Positions 46,439 to 58,094 are shown, counted from the stretch's first letter. The stretch: 64,000 nucleotides of DNA from Choristoneura fumiferana (GCF_025370935.1 NC_133494.1:4742554-4806553); one strand, 5' to 3'. The notes: generated from the letters alone by a model not told the origin. A program made the numbers and translations.

Positions 46439-46978
46439 GTGAGTAGTAAATACACAAAATTGAGAACGAGTACACACTTTACATTGTAGGTTATAACCTT
46501 TCTCAAGGTTAGCTCCTTAAGGTACGGTCATTAATATCTGCCACAGCGGAGCATGCTAAAATATCTGGCAAGTTCGACTGGCCCTAGAAATGCTGCTGCT
46601 TAAGTAGCATAGTAGAAATAAGCAACCAGCATATAGGTCGTTCAGTTTGTGCACGCTGTGTTGTGTCAGATATTCGTGCTGACTGTACGTTGAGATATAT
46701 TTTCGTGGTTAACCTACTCTCCATCATTCTAGTAATGTTAGAAATGCAAAAATTTGCCAATATGCGTGTGTGTGCGTATGTGTGTTTGTAGTGACGATGG
46801 ATTTGGATGAAATTTGGAAATTTGATACCACGGGATCCATGTTAAATCCCAAAATCTTAACAGCTAAGTCTAGAGACAAAATTTTGCACGAGAATGGTCA
46901 TAAACGCGAATAAAGACTACGATGTAAATTTTAAGAATTTAGTAAAATTGCGTAATTTATGTTCAATTGCCATATTTA

Positions 46979-47073
46979 GGGGCTGTTTCTCCTTTGGTTT
47001 TGTTCGAATAGACGGAGACGGCATCACATTTAACCGACAGTTAACACTAATCAATGGATGGTGAAACAGCCCC
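46979..47073. mobile_element. GGTGAAACAGCCCC-family MITE
   Basis: Terminal GGGGCTGTTTC and GGTGAAACAGCCCC pair imperfectly. The interior GTTCGAATAGACGGAGACGG is shared with 54190-54270. Confidence 0.75.
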
Positions 47074-47549
47074 TTAATGATTTAAACGAATGAAGCGGCG
47101 GGTAGAGGCTAATCTTCAAATAAAAATTACTTAAGTTCCATATCAGTTCTACATACAACAAGAAGGGTTTTGATCCAATCAATTATTTAAGCTACGTTTA
47201 AAAAGTGAACAAAACTGTCCCGACACTGAGATCTGGAAAATGTTATATTTTCGAGCACCAGTGCAACAAAGAGTATCCATGAAAGGCCTTTCGCTTTGTC
47301 TGTGCTCCTGAATATTATAAGAGGAATAATCCTGTACGTCGGAGCCTCCAGGGGGCGAGGATCGGGCTCCACGCAATCTAACTTCGCCACCAATTGAATT
47401 ATTACTCAATTGAATGACTTAATACTAACATAGCAGTGCTGTTGACCTCCCTTTCTCTTTTAGGCATGCGGGAAAAGGTACTCTAATTTTTCGCCCAACA
47501 TATTTTTCCCAAATGATTTATTAATTTGTGAATTGCATATGATTAGATT

Positions 47550-47870
47550 AGATTAGATTATTTATTTATTCAGTATAAAATTACATCATAGTTTGTACAT
47601 GTCAAAGTTACGAGTATTTATACTGAAATTGTCAAGAATACACAAAAGATTAAATTGGACAACAATTGAATGTCACAAAATGTTAAAATTGAATAAAATA
47701 ATAAAAAAGCAATAAAACAGTTAAAATTCAAAACAGGTTCTCATAAAATTAAAATAAAATTAAAATTACAATAATGTCAGGGGATCATCCAATTAAAATT
47801 CATAAAATAATTTGAAAAATAAAAATGGCAAGTAAAAACTGAAAATAATAATCAATATGAGCGAACGATT
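47550..47870 (-). repeat. AT-rich retroposon-like 3' region
   Basis: Starts with repeated GATTAGATTAGATTA then TTTATTTATTCAGTATAAAA, a layout common at 3' ends of lepidopteran LINEs read in reverse. Low complexity prevents a firm call. Confidence 0.35.
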
Positions 47871-48054
47871 TATTTTAATACTTCAGGATTGTTATAAAAT
47901 TAACCTAACCTAACATATTGGGTTCTATAAAACAGTCCTATCCTTAATAGAACGTTTAAGTAAATTTTCGTGATTTTGACTCATAGTCAAAATACCACAA
48001 ACGGGACTTATATTTAGATCGACTCTACTCGTGACCACGGCTGCTGTAATGTCT

Positions 48055-48225
48055 TGTTTTTATTCGACTGGATGGCAAACGAGCAAGTTGGTCTCCTGAT
48101 GGTAAGAGATCACCACCGCCCATAAACATCTGCAACACCAGGGGTATTGCCTCAAGTGCCAGTATTTTCACCGGCTGTCTTACTCTCCACGCCGAGATGG
48201 TGGTAGCAATCCGAGCGGACCTAAA
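48055..48225 (-). mobile_element. polyA-tailed SINE-like retroposon, copy 7 (two internal deletions)
   Basis: TTTTTATTCGACTGGATGGC end intact. Two blocks are missing relative to full copies: one between GGGGTATTGC and CTCAAGTGCC, another between CCACGCCGA and GATGGTGGTAGC. Confidence 0.82.
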
Positions 48226-48229
48226 ATGT

Positions 48230-49640
48230 GGCCGAAACGTCGAGGTAAATATTATTCGTGTCGTAGATTACAGTTTCAGTAAAGAAATCGTTCATCCATA
48301 TGAAATAGTTGGGATATTAGTCATTTGGTAAAAATATTTTCGGAGAAAAACCAGGGTCCCGCTGGCAACACAGTTTCAAGTGTAATCTTTGCACGGAGCG
48401 AGCTAATTTCTATCATTTGTTTTTGTCCACAACAATTTACAGGTCAAAAGTGCCGAGAAAAAGATGGCACGCCAATGCTCGACTCGACGGGGAATCTCTA
48501 CTCGCTGATGTATTTTCTCCATATTGTTTAATGTTTAAATAACGGCGTTTTTTAACCTTTTCCTAAGAGCCCTGTGCTTAAGTTGATCTACTCATAAGTT
48601 CTTTGAATTGGGAGATGGGACTGGACGTGTATGCTTCGTGTTTTCCTTTTTGAAATATTGGTTACTTAATTTATTTTTACCATAATAATCTTCTAATTGT
48701 ATCATTTTTAAATCGTCTAACGGTAAAAGATATTAAGTTCGCTATATCCTATATTCAGAATTCAGACTGATAAAAATTAAGAACTTTATTCAGTAAGTAA
48801 ATACATACAAGTAAATTGTGATCGGATGGGGAAATCAGTGCATTAAAAAGTTTACCAATTACTGACATATACGACATTAAGTTTACTCTTGCGGAGCTAA
48901 ATTTTATTTTTTATTTTTAAAATAGTGTTGCGTTATTATATCTCTTCAAAACGGCAGTTTATTCCAAAATCCTTTGCCTAAAAAACTTCAGTCTGCACAG
49001 CACACATTATCCAATTCAGTTCTGAAACTAGTGCGCATATACGGAATATTTTAGCTCTATTTTTTGTTCACTGAGGTTATTCTAGACTTTTGAATAAATA
49101 AAATTAATATTCATGAGCTGAAATTTAAATTATTTTGGAAACTCGTTTAGTACTTATTATGAAAAATTTAAAACGCTTAATTAATAATGAACAAAGCACC
49201 GCCAAAAGTGGGATTGACAGCTGTCAAACGGTAATTTGGTGGCAAAATGCGAACAGGAAAGATGCGTTCAGTTTATAGATTTTTTGTTAACCTAGCATTC
49301 AGTGCAAACTGTGTCGAGGATATAAAATATAAGTGTTAAATATTTGTAAATGTTGAAAAGAGCAAATACTAACATGAAAAATGTTATTTCTTTATTTTTA
49401 CAGAGTCGAACCCAGTTCTTTTAAAAATGTCACGATCGTTAATTTAGGACTCACTTACGATCGAATATCAGTCATTTTGTATGACAATTCAAAGAATTAT
49501 TTGACTAAATGGGTCTCAAATTAACGCTCGTGACCGTACTCTTACACTGAGAGAGTTCTGACACGTACTTGGCCGATTTTTTCCTTCTCGAAAATGTAAA
49601 ATAATTTAAGAAAGATAATTCAGGACTGTGTTTCATTTGT
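48230..49640. other. no recognised feature (probable intron)
   Basis: A frame after the acceptor-like atttacag at 48442 stops without a donor. The rest is AT-rich. Confidence 0.4.
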
Positions 49641-49643
49641 CAG

Positions 49644-49809
49644 GGCGGTGAGCTCTCACAGAGCGCATACTCGGCGATATTGCGCCGTGTAGTGCAGTCC
49701 ACGAACAATAGAGAGAGGCGAGTGGAGGGGCTTCACGGCTTAGGGCTCCACCACAACTTCCGCTGCCTCACACAACGAAAAATAAAAGATCTAAAACTAT
49801 TTAAAACTG
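49644..49809 (+). CDS. candidate 166-base exon of the unrecognised type II membrane protein
   Basis: Acceptor gtgtttcatttgtcag is strong; donor ctg|gtattt is acceptable. Only one of three frames is open, and it is open for all 55 codons: GGELSQSAYSAILRRVVQS, TNNRERRVEGLHGLGLHHNF, RCLTQRKIKDLKLFKT. Third positions are rich in C and G (CTC, CAC, CGC, TTC) against AT-rich flanks, a strong sign of selection on protein. It is basic and likely soluble, consistent with a luminal or extracellular region. I do not recognise the family. It ends one base into a codon, so a further exon is required. Confidence 0.6.
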
Positions 49810-50982
49810 GTATTTACCCGCATGCGTAAACCACAGATTCACCAGTTGAATGAAAATTCAGGGATTACTTAATTCCCGCTGGAATTCCAAAAAAATATAT
49901 CGCAGTCTTCATTGACTTTGCACTAAAAACAACATTGCCAAATACATGGCTCTAAACCCAGCGGTTGAGATTTCAAGATTTTATCCCGATCCCGTGGGCA
50001 TATCGGGATAAAAATTACTTTATGTATTATTCCAGATATCCAGCTTTAACATTAATTAACATTGTTTAAAAATGTTTTTTGTACGATTACATGTAAGATA
50101 GTGAGTTTAATAATAAATTAATGAACGAACGCCTGATTCAATATATTAATAATTTTATATATTTTATTAGGTTGTAACTAGTGCGCTTTTTGGTTTTAAC
50201 CTTGTTTATTCTAGTTGGCAACGTACTCGTATAGTACGTATACAACGTAGGTATATTTTTTCCTTTGAACACCTTTGAACACCTGACTGCGTTAAAAAAC
50301 TTGAAAAAGAAAGAAGAAAAAAAAGAGACATTAAATTTATTGTGTCACGAGTAATAGTTTCTTTGTGCCTTCTTTCTTTCTAAAGTTTTTCTTACGCAGT
50401 CAGGTTTATTTTTATTTTTCTTACGTTTGAAATAGATGTTTTGTATGTTAGCCGGCATCGCTAACATCCGCTTTAGAGGTTCATTCCCCCTAGTCCGGAA
50501 TTATTCAAGCTCGGACCAAAAATATTGCGCAAGATTTGTGCTCGGCCATTTCTCTTTAAGTAAAATGGAGGGGAGGGGGGCGCGGGTCATATGGTGGGAC
50601 TCATGGGGTTATTTGTCTCGGATTCTTTGTGAAAGGAAACCCGAGAAAAGTTTGCCAATTCGATTCGTTTATAAATGTCATTCTCATTGTTATGTGGGTT
50701 TGGGTTGCACGGACCGGGTAGATTCTAGCAAATCACGGTAAGGTACGTTTTAAGATAAAGTTTAAGTGACAGGGATGGTGCAGTGAAGTGTTTTGCTTTT
50801 TGTGAGACTGTTGGTTTAGACATGAAACATGACATCGTCTGGTGGTGGTCTATAGAAATTCTATACTTCCACCAGTACTTATTATTACGTTATTATTATG
50901 TTTTTTTGGCATGATTAAGTTCCCGGCGTTGTAGCAATAGTTCAGGTATTGTATTTAATCTCTGGCCTTGTCTTGGATGAAT

Positions 50983-51184
50983 AAGGTTGCGTTTCCACCA
51001 GAGATGTGCGAGGATGCGTTGCGAGGAATATGTTTGTCATGAACCAAAAGAAACACTCCATTTACCTACCTCGCTCCGCTAAGCCGTTTCCACTAAAGCT
51101 GTGCTGAGCGAGGATAGGTAAATGAGGAGTTTCTTCGCACATTCCTCGCATCGCATCCTTGTGTTTGGTGGAAACGCAGCCTTA
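50983..51184. mobile_element. snap-back MITE AAGGTTGCGTTTCCACCAGA
   Basis: Arms AAGGTTGCGTTTCCACCA...GATGTGCGAGGATGCG and CGCATCC...GGTGGAAACGCAGCCTTA. Internal arms TTTACCTACCTCGCT / AGCGAGGATAGGTAAA also pair. Confidence 0.82.
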
Positions 51185-51249
51185 TGCTAACTAATGTCAG
51201 AAATGTGAATGTCAGTAGTGTTGTTTGTTACACTTGGACCGCTTAAAGG

Positions 51250-51396
51250 TCCCAGCAGACCGCGATGAAATTTAAATGGGCATGGTTTGAGACCCTGGGA
51301 AGAACATAGGATAGTTTATTTCCCGGAAAATTGTAAAGTTCCCGCGTGAGCACTATAAACAAATTATTTACAAAAGAAGTCGCGGGAAACAGCTAG
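51250..51396 (+). mobile_element. Helitron 3' end
   Basis: GTTTATTTCCCGGAAAATTG, GTTCCCGCGTGAGCACTATA and AGTCGCGGGAAACAGCTAG before T (51397). The 5' end is not recognisable. Confidence 0.6.
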
Positions 51397-51634
51397 TCTT
51401 CGATGAATTGTATGATAGGAAATCTACGACGATAGTGCTACGTCGTAGAGCGTCTACGAGCCATAGCTACGAGCTTTCATTTCAAAGTCCAGCATATCCA
51501 TTCTAGAACAGTCCTGTAATTTATATTCCATTGCGGCGTTCTTTCGAACGTTTTTGACCCGTTAACTTCATGGTCCCGCAATTTAGAGCGATTTGATAAA
51601 AAATGTTCCTACATACATATGCCAAGACCAGGCA

Positions 51635-51777
51635 CTGTACTACGAACTGCAACTCGAACTTCGTATGTTGCCGTCCCGCTGACGCTTATGTCATTTAATA
51701 CGCGAGTGAAAGGGACGGTGCGATACGAACTTCGATTTGCGCTGACTTTCGTACTGACTGGATTTCGTAGTAGCCCC
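51635..51777. mobile_element. snap-back MITE, GCAGGGCTACTACG family, copy 4 (diverged)
   Basis: Arms TACTACGAACTGCAACTCGA...TTCGTATG and CGATACGAACTTCGATTTGC...TTTCGTAGTAGCCC, with a small insertion in the right arm. Confidence 0.75.
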
Positions 51778-52053
51778 CAGTCTTTATTTTATATTGTCGT
51801 TCAAGTCTCTAAAGTCCTATGTCAGCCATCAAATTTTACAGTAGCAGGTAGTCTGGTTGTAACAGAGTGTATTGACTTGAAGTTTGGAATGTAAATTTAA
51901 CCCGATTAAATAAAATCTTAATAGTATTATAAAGTTTGTGATTATGTGTGTATGTTTGTTACTCATTTACGAAACATATTTATAGGAATTATTTTCGAAT
52001 ATTCCCATTCAACTAATTGTATAATATACCTATTAATGTTTTCGTGACAATAG

Positions 52054-52321
52054 TTGTTTTTTTTTATTCGACTGGATGGCAAACGAGCAAGTGGGTCTCC
52101 TGATGGTAAGAGATCACCACCGCCCATAAACATCTGCAACATCAGGGGTATTGCAGATGCGTTGCCAGCCTAGAGGCCTAAGATGGGATACCTCAAGTGC
52201 CAGTAATTTCACCGCCTGTCTTACTCTCCACGCCGAAACACAACAGTGCAAGCACTGCTGCTTCACAGCAGGATTAGCGAGCAAGATGTTGGTAGCAATC
52301 CGGGCGGACCTTGCACAAGGA
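52054..52321 (-). mobile_element. polyA-tailed SINE-like retroposon, copy 8
   Basis: Near full length; the 5' end stops at CCTTGTGCAAGG (minus-strand reading). The 91-residue open frame across it is a shadow seen in other copies too. Confidence 0.85.
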
Positions 52322-52455
52322 ATGCATCCTCATTACAAATTAATCAATTTGCAATTTTATTGTAAAATAGTCTGTTTGGTTTCCGAGAGTGATGGAGCGC
52401 TAACACAACATTGTATTTGTAATTGACATAGTTTTATCCATACTAATATTATAAA

Positions 52456-52826
52456 AAGCTTAAGGTTTGCCAGAGAGCGATGGAGCGCAGCATACTAGGT
52501 GTAAAAAGGACAGATAGAATCTGAAACACTACGCTGCGCTCAAAAACACGTATAGCCGACTTAGGGAAAGAGACTGCTAAGCTGAAGTGGGACTGGGCTG
52601 GACACGTCTGTCGCATGCACACACAGAGGTGGGCTCACACAGTCACTTGGCGGGCACCGGAGCACGGCCGTCGACGGCGAGGCAGACCGAATAGGAGATG
52701 GCGGGACGATTTAGACGCGTATGCAAGGGATTGGCCTGACATTGCGCTGAACCGGGAGGTGTGGAGATCAGGAGGAGAGGCCTTTGCCCAGCAGTGGGAC
52801 ACTTGCGTAGGCTAGATAAAAAAAAA
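52456..52826 (+). pseudogene. RTE-type LINE 3' fragment (protein C-terminus) nested in a Helitron
   Basis: One frame reads KVCQRAMERSILGVKRTDRI, a stop, then KLKWDWAGHVCRM, GRRRRGRPNRRWRDDLDAYA and GGEAFAQQWDTCVG before TAG. WAGHxxRM, GRPxxRWxDD and EAFAQQW are the conserved C-terminal motifs of RTE-clade LINE proteins. A 5'-truncated copy with an A-rich tail, flanked by TATAAA duplications (52450-52455, 52827-52832). A single internal stop suggests a fairly young insertion. Confidence 0.92.
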
Positions 52827-53010
52827 TATAAATGCGAAAGTGTGTGTTTGTATGTTTGTGTGTTTGTCCGTCTTTCACGTCGAAATGGAGCGACGGATCG
52901 ACGTAAGTTTTGGCATAGAGGTAGTTTATGGGCCCGAGAGTGACATCTAGGCTACTTTTTATTCCGGAAAAATGCACAGCTCCCGAGGGAACAGCGCGCG
53001 ATAACTGAAT

Positions 53011-53420
53011 GGGGGCTATCGCGTATGGATTCGCCGCTAGAGGCGCTAGTGTAGCGTGAGGTTTCCGAAATGTCAAATCTCATAGTTTTTGGGTGAGTTA
53101 CGCGGTTTTATTTATAATTAGAATAATTTGTGATTATTTTGCAATATCTGAAATTAATTATGGCAAATATGCGTTCCGGGGCAATGAATGTCTGTGTTTT
53201 GAGACAGTTGTCTTTCGGAAACTTTGTCTCCTTTTTTCCGAACAAACGGGGACTTGCAACACTGTGGCATGCTCGATATTTTTATGGTACGGTTTTAAGG
53301 TGTATTAATATGATTTTAATCTAAACTTTGTTTTCACACCGTAAAAACAGACTTTGAAGCCATACTTAAAAACCTCACGCTACAGTGCGCCATCTAGTGA
53401 GACAAAAAACGATAGCCCTC
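53011..53420 (-). mobile_element. MITE, GAGGGCTATCG family, copy 2 (nested in Helitron)
   Basis: GGGGGCTATCG...CGATAGCCCTC, flanked by AT on both sides. Orientation opposite to copy 1. The open frames inside are transposon shadows. Confidence 0.9.
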
Positions 53421-54049
53421 ATTCCAAGCGGGTAAAAGCTAGTATTGTCATAAAACAGTAAATAAGGGCGGAAACTCATTGTTATTTATATTTATGTGAT
53501 CGTGTTGAGTTACTGCAAATACAAACGACCAAATTGAGATAACATCGAGGCTGGGTCCTGACATTGTTATCTGGAACATTGTTTGTATAATGCGAACTTA
53601 TTAATTACTGGTTGTGGTTTAAATGGCGGTTTGTTTTTGTTCAACTAATTTGTGAATTTAGTTGCCGCTCTACCCCAATCGGAGTTTGAAGTTTTAGGCG
53701 GTACATACCTGTGTCTTTTTAGTTGGCGTAGTATTTTACGATGATATCATTTTGGTAGAGTCGATAAGTGAGAAGTCACAAAAATGCCGTGAAAATTTGG
53801 GGCTCTTGGCTATCAATTATCATCGTTTATTTGTTACTAAATGTTTCCGCGGTTTAATTAGTCTTCGTTGAGTTGGGTAATTTCCCGGGTAAAAAAAAAA
53901 CTATTTAGTTGTTCAGTTAGATTATCAAAATTACAGGGACAGGGGTTACGATTTTTGCTGGGGGTCTACGTACAAAAATGGGGGAAGATGTTAATGGGCG
54001 TCGAAAATTTCTGCTTTTGATAGTGAGCAAAATGTAAGCATAGTTTTTT

Positions 54050-54580
54050 AAGGGCCTGTTTCACCACTTGCGATAATTTTAGGGCAAGGCTGGACAGAAC
54101 TCAGCGACACAATTTTATTTTTTGGCGACTTTAAGAATGTGGTAGAAATGTGAGCAGGGGTCCACCGCAGTATTTTGAAGTGGTCCACGAGATGTTTTGT
54201 TCGAATAGACGGAGACGACATCACATTTAACCGTCGGTTAACGCTAATCAATGGATGGTGAAACAGCCCCTAAGTGTCAGATAAGAGTAGTGCCGTCTTT
54301 GTTTATTCGGACAAAACAAACAGAGACGGCATCACTGATAAACTGATATCCGTCACTTAAAGTTAGTCGACAAGTGGTGAAATCTTCATAATTTTTTGTA
54401 TAGGTAATTGAGAAAAGAAAAATATTCCTGTCCAATATTTTCTGACAATCTCACTGACAAACTATTTTTTTAGGACATTAAACCCCTGTTTAACCATCCA
54501 TTGATTAATTTTGTTTGACGGATTAATGTGATGCCGTCTCTGTTTGTTTTCTTCGAATAGGTGGTGAAACAGTTCCTAAC
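54050..54580. repeat. tandem cluster of three GGTGAAACAGCCCC-family MITE pieces
   Basis: Units at about 54050-54270 (GGGCCTGTTTCACCACTTG to GGTGAAACAGCCCC), 54271-54380 (AAGTGTCAGATAAGAGTAGT to GTCGACAAGTGGTGAAA) and 54483-54580 (CCTGTTTAACCATCCATTGA to GGTGGTGAAACAG). Confidence 0.7.
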
Positions 54581-55164
54581 CTAAGTATTAGATCTACATA
54601 CCTACTACCTACCTATCTACAGTCTATCACAAAACACAACGTAATTCTGTGCTCTTATGTACTTTTATTGTTATGTTTTTCGCGTTCTATGCCCCTTTTA
54701 GGATCTTTGACCGCCTGTTTCGACTCTTACCTCGTTTCAAGCAAAACTTTCTAATAGCAGAAAAATCAACGGGAAATGTCGTATTTTGTTTACATTGCTT
54801 TCTAAAGAGCGCTGAAACCTGTATGTTCTGAAAAGCGGGGCAAACATGCCTGTAATAGCTGGGGTAAGGAGGGGCAGGCGGACTTCGACCCCACTCACCC
54901 CGGCAAAAAACTTGGCTATATTGTAACAAGAACTCTAAATTGATCTTATAACGGTATTTTTTTTCTTCTTTTAGCCCCAAGCTAAATAATATTTTTAATA
55001 ATCTTGCAAGTCAAATTTGATCCACTTCCTGTGGTCAGATTGACTTGATATTAAGTATGGTTGTAGTAGTAAAGAAACAGCACTTGCAGTCTGCAAAAAA
55101 GCTTGTATAAAAAAAAATATTATCGTTCTTGAGATAATTCGTATTAATTTTTTGCAAGATATGA

Positions 55165-55285
55165 TGATTCAATGTACCTTGCAACATATGCAGAGTGGGG
55201 ACCTGTTTAGCGCCATGTATGTCTTGTATTTGTTCTATGTTTGTTTTTATGGCGTTAAATAAATGTATTTCTTTCTTTCAAAAAC
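55165..55285 (+). repeat. LINE-like 3' tail
   Basis: TTTATGGCGTTAAATAAATG followed by TATTTCTTTCTTTC, a 3' end style of non-LTR elements in Lepidoptera. No coding part is attached. Confidence 0.4.
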
Positions 55286-56429
55286 GTCTGATTTCAAAAA
55301 CAGCTCTTTCGCCAAACAGAAATAAATGAAAACTATCACATTACAATACAGCACATTCCTAACGGCCATTCCTTTTATCTATGCACCACACGGTTATTGT
55401 ACTTCATTTCACAAATAAGTGAGAATAGCCGCCATCCTTTTTCCAGATCTTTGCATTTAGTTTAATTACCGTGTCGCTTTTGCGGGAAAAAAAGTAAAAT
55501 GATAATTGGATGGGTCCGCAAATGATGAGTGGTCGCTAACACAGATTCATACATTTTTTGAAAGCTGTAGAGAAATAAAAATGTTATCCTTAAACATGAA
55601 ATTAATCGGGACATTACTGTTCACCTATCTTTAAGTTTTCCTTTCCTGTTTAGGTTAGCTTGAAAAGATCCCTTTTAGGAATAAGTTCGCCTTTGTACTC
55701 TTTTTTTTTGTTGTTTTCTTTTTGTATTATTTTTGTGTTTTATGTACAATAAATTATTTACATACATACATTTTCCCGGATGTTCCTGATTTCCCAAAAT
55801 GAACGGTATCCTGCAATCAACGCCGCCACACCAGCAATCCCTTTTCCGAAATTGATTAAATTATGGATTGAGCTGTATTTTCACCTTAACGGTAGGTAAG
55901 AATAAATATTCGTATTAGGTACGTGCGTTCGGATTACATTTCGTAATTTTTACTTTCACGCGAAAGCTGGAGGAAAAGCTTATAAGTTTAGTTTTCTCGC
56001 TGGACAGCTAGAAGTCTCTCGATATTACGAGTTATCCGATACTGGGTCTGAATGCCAGCTGATTTTGTACGTCTGCACCCGCATCATATTGTGAAGCTAT
56101 ACATGAAAGCGTATGAAAGCCCTATTGTCAGTCAACCCTCCAATGCGAACTTCAATTCAAACCGTATTGCGGAGCATTATTTGAAAATATTACAGGAAAA
56201 AAAGCACGGAATATAACCTGCTATTAATGCAGTGCCTTTTTATTTTACTTCTGGTTTTTTAAACTCGTTACATAATTCTCGAAGCTTAAAGTACGAGTAG
56301 GATTAGCGCACAGATAAATCTAGCAAAACAATACAATACCCGCACAAACATCACGCTTGTATTCCAAATGGGGTAGGCCGAGCATACGAAACGTTACCGC
56401 TTGGGAACCACTTTTAGCAATTACATTTA

Positions 56430-56680
56430 CACTTTTACAATACAATACAATGACTCTTTATTGTACACCACAAATACATAATAAAAAAAGAAAAAAAAAA
56501 CAGTTTATTGCAGACAGAGTCCATATAAGCGTTAGTACATTATTCACTTAAAAACTATGTTAGTAATTATATTTTTTAATTTAAAAATCTGCCTCCGTGA
56601 GGAACACCTGGCACAACCACATGTGCTCTTACCCAGTGCCTCAAGATAGGACAGTCAGGCAGATAGGATAGGATAATAAG
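56430..56680 (-). repeat. LINE-like 3' region, reverse orientation
   Basis: AATACAATGACTCTTTATTG followed by TACACCACAAATACATAATA and an A-rich run is a recurrent reverse-strand LINE 3' end in this order of insects. Assignment is from memory. Confidence 0.4.
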
Positions 56681-57649
56681 CGACAACAATTTAGAGAATG
56701 TAGATTGTAAATGGATCCGATGACAGCTACATACATATATATTAAATTAAAATATTTTGCTTTACAATTGGTAAAATTGGTCTTAGGAATAGTGCCATGC
56801 CATGTGTGCTGTGACATGTCTAATTGTCTAACCAAATACATTGGCATGCAAACATTGTATTATATTCTAAAATATAAATATGTAATTGCTGTTAGTTAAA
56901 ATAGTTGGTGTTAAAAAATAAAACTACGTTCGAAAACTAATTACAACAGTTATTGTTCTGTTCTTTGTCCTCGTTGCCTTTTAATAATCTGCCCTGTTCA
57001 CATTCAACTACTAAAGGCTCGATTACGTATTAAAATCTGTAATTGGAAACCAATAATGGCCGGGCCGGTAGCCACTTCTATGAAACGAATTGAAACCCAG
57101 AGTGCATTAATTATTTATAGGTATATTAAACACGTTAAACAAAATACAATGAAAACCGCTGCCGGCGGTATTGGACCGGCCACAGCATAATTTTCGAACT
57201 TTAATGATTGACATTTTAATAAAATCACTTGTCCAGCCAGACTGATTGATCTAGCTATTATATCAGCCGTAGGGCATCCACATAGGCCTTCCCCATAACC
57301 AGTTGCTTCGGTTAGAAGCAACCTGCATTTACCGTGAACCCGTGACTTTAACCAGGTCTCTGGTTGGTGGACGTCCTGGATCTATCAATGCATAAGTCTA
57401 GAAAGCTTAAATTTAGACGAATTATTTTCTTTTGTACCTCAAACACGTACTAAGAAATTAATTTCGTAATTTCTACATGATAGGCACCACGTGAATTTCT
57501 TTTCTTTTACGAGGGCAAAGCCCCGAGCTTAAGCTAGTATATCGTAAAAAATCAGTAGTAAAATGTTTAAGTGCAGCTTTCGTTTTAGTTAAACTGTCAT
57601 AAAAACCAAACAATGTAGATTTGCTTTGAAATAATCTTAATCCTGTACA

Positions 57650-57912
57650 TCCCGTAGAATACTCGCATCAACCTGCTTCATTCTGTATTTTTGTCTTGCC
57701 CTTAGAATGAGAATGATTGAGCTATAGTTCCCACATTCCCACAACCATCTAAATTCTGCCCAAGTCTGTACACCTGCGCCTACCTACCGGGATGTTTTCT
57801 TTCACCGTGAAGCTCATGGTATATTTGAAATGTAATTATCGTACATAATAAAGAGACGAGGCCTGTGCCCAGCACTGGGACGTATATAGGCTAGGATGAT
57901 GATGATGATGAC
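57650..57912 (+). mobile_element. decayed GATGAT-tailed tRNA-derived SINE
   Basis: Pieces of the body appear out of the usual order, then GAGGCCTGTGCCCAGCACTG, GGGACGTATATAGGCTAGGA and (TGATGA)n. The tRNA head is gone. Confidence 0.65.
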
Positions 57913-58011
57913 ATAATATTTTTTTTTTACATGTTATAGTATAGATAAACTGCTTATCTCGCAGGCTTTTTAAAAAATAGGACTGTTTCATTAATCTTCT
58001 AATGGTTATTT

Positions 58012-58094
58012 TCCACCGGCGAGGCGAGACGAGAATTGAAATTTGTATGCATTCTGGCGCTCCCGCCGCGAGCCGCCGGTGGAAAATCACCTTA
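58012..58094. mobile_element. short GC-rich snap-back element
   Basis: GGTTATTTTCCACCGGCGAG...GAGCCGCCGGTGGAAAATCACC; about 20-base arms around a short loop. Confidence 0.65.

Larger units (their letters stand above)
52437..53442 (+). mobile_element. non-autonomous Helitron carrying two nested insertions
   Basis: TCCATACTAATATTATAAA after A (52436), and GGGTAAAAGCTAG before T (53443). Its own sequence is in three pieces: 52437-52455, 52827-53010 and 53421-53442. Removing the insertions restores a sequence collinear with the intact Helitron at 44675-44900. Confidence 0.9.

Noticed and set aside
47179..47409. Two overlapping minus-strand frames (76 and 68 residues)
   Set aside because: No clear splice sites, composition not convincing in either frame, and no family recognised.
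48443..48531. Exon after atttacag (QKCREKDGTPMLDSTGNL)
   Set aside because: In the phase needed by exon 46384-46438 it reaches a stop after about 21 codons without a donor, and the other frame has no consistent partner.
57115..57321. 68-residue minus-strand frame with hydrophobic C-terminus
   Set aside because: No splice or promoter support; hydrophobicity can arise by chance in AT-rich DNA.
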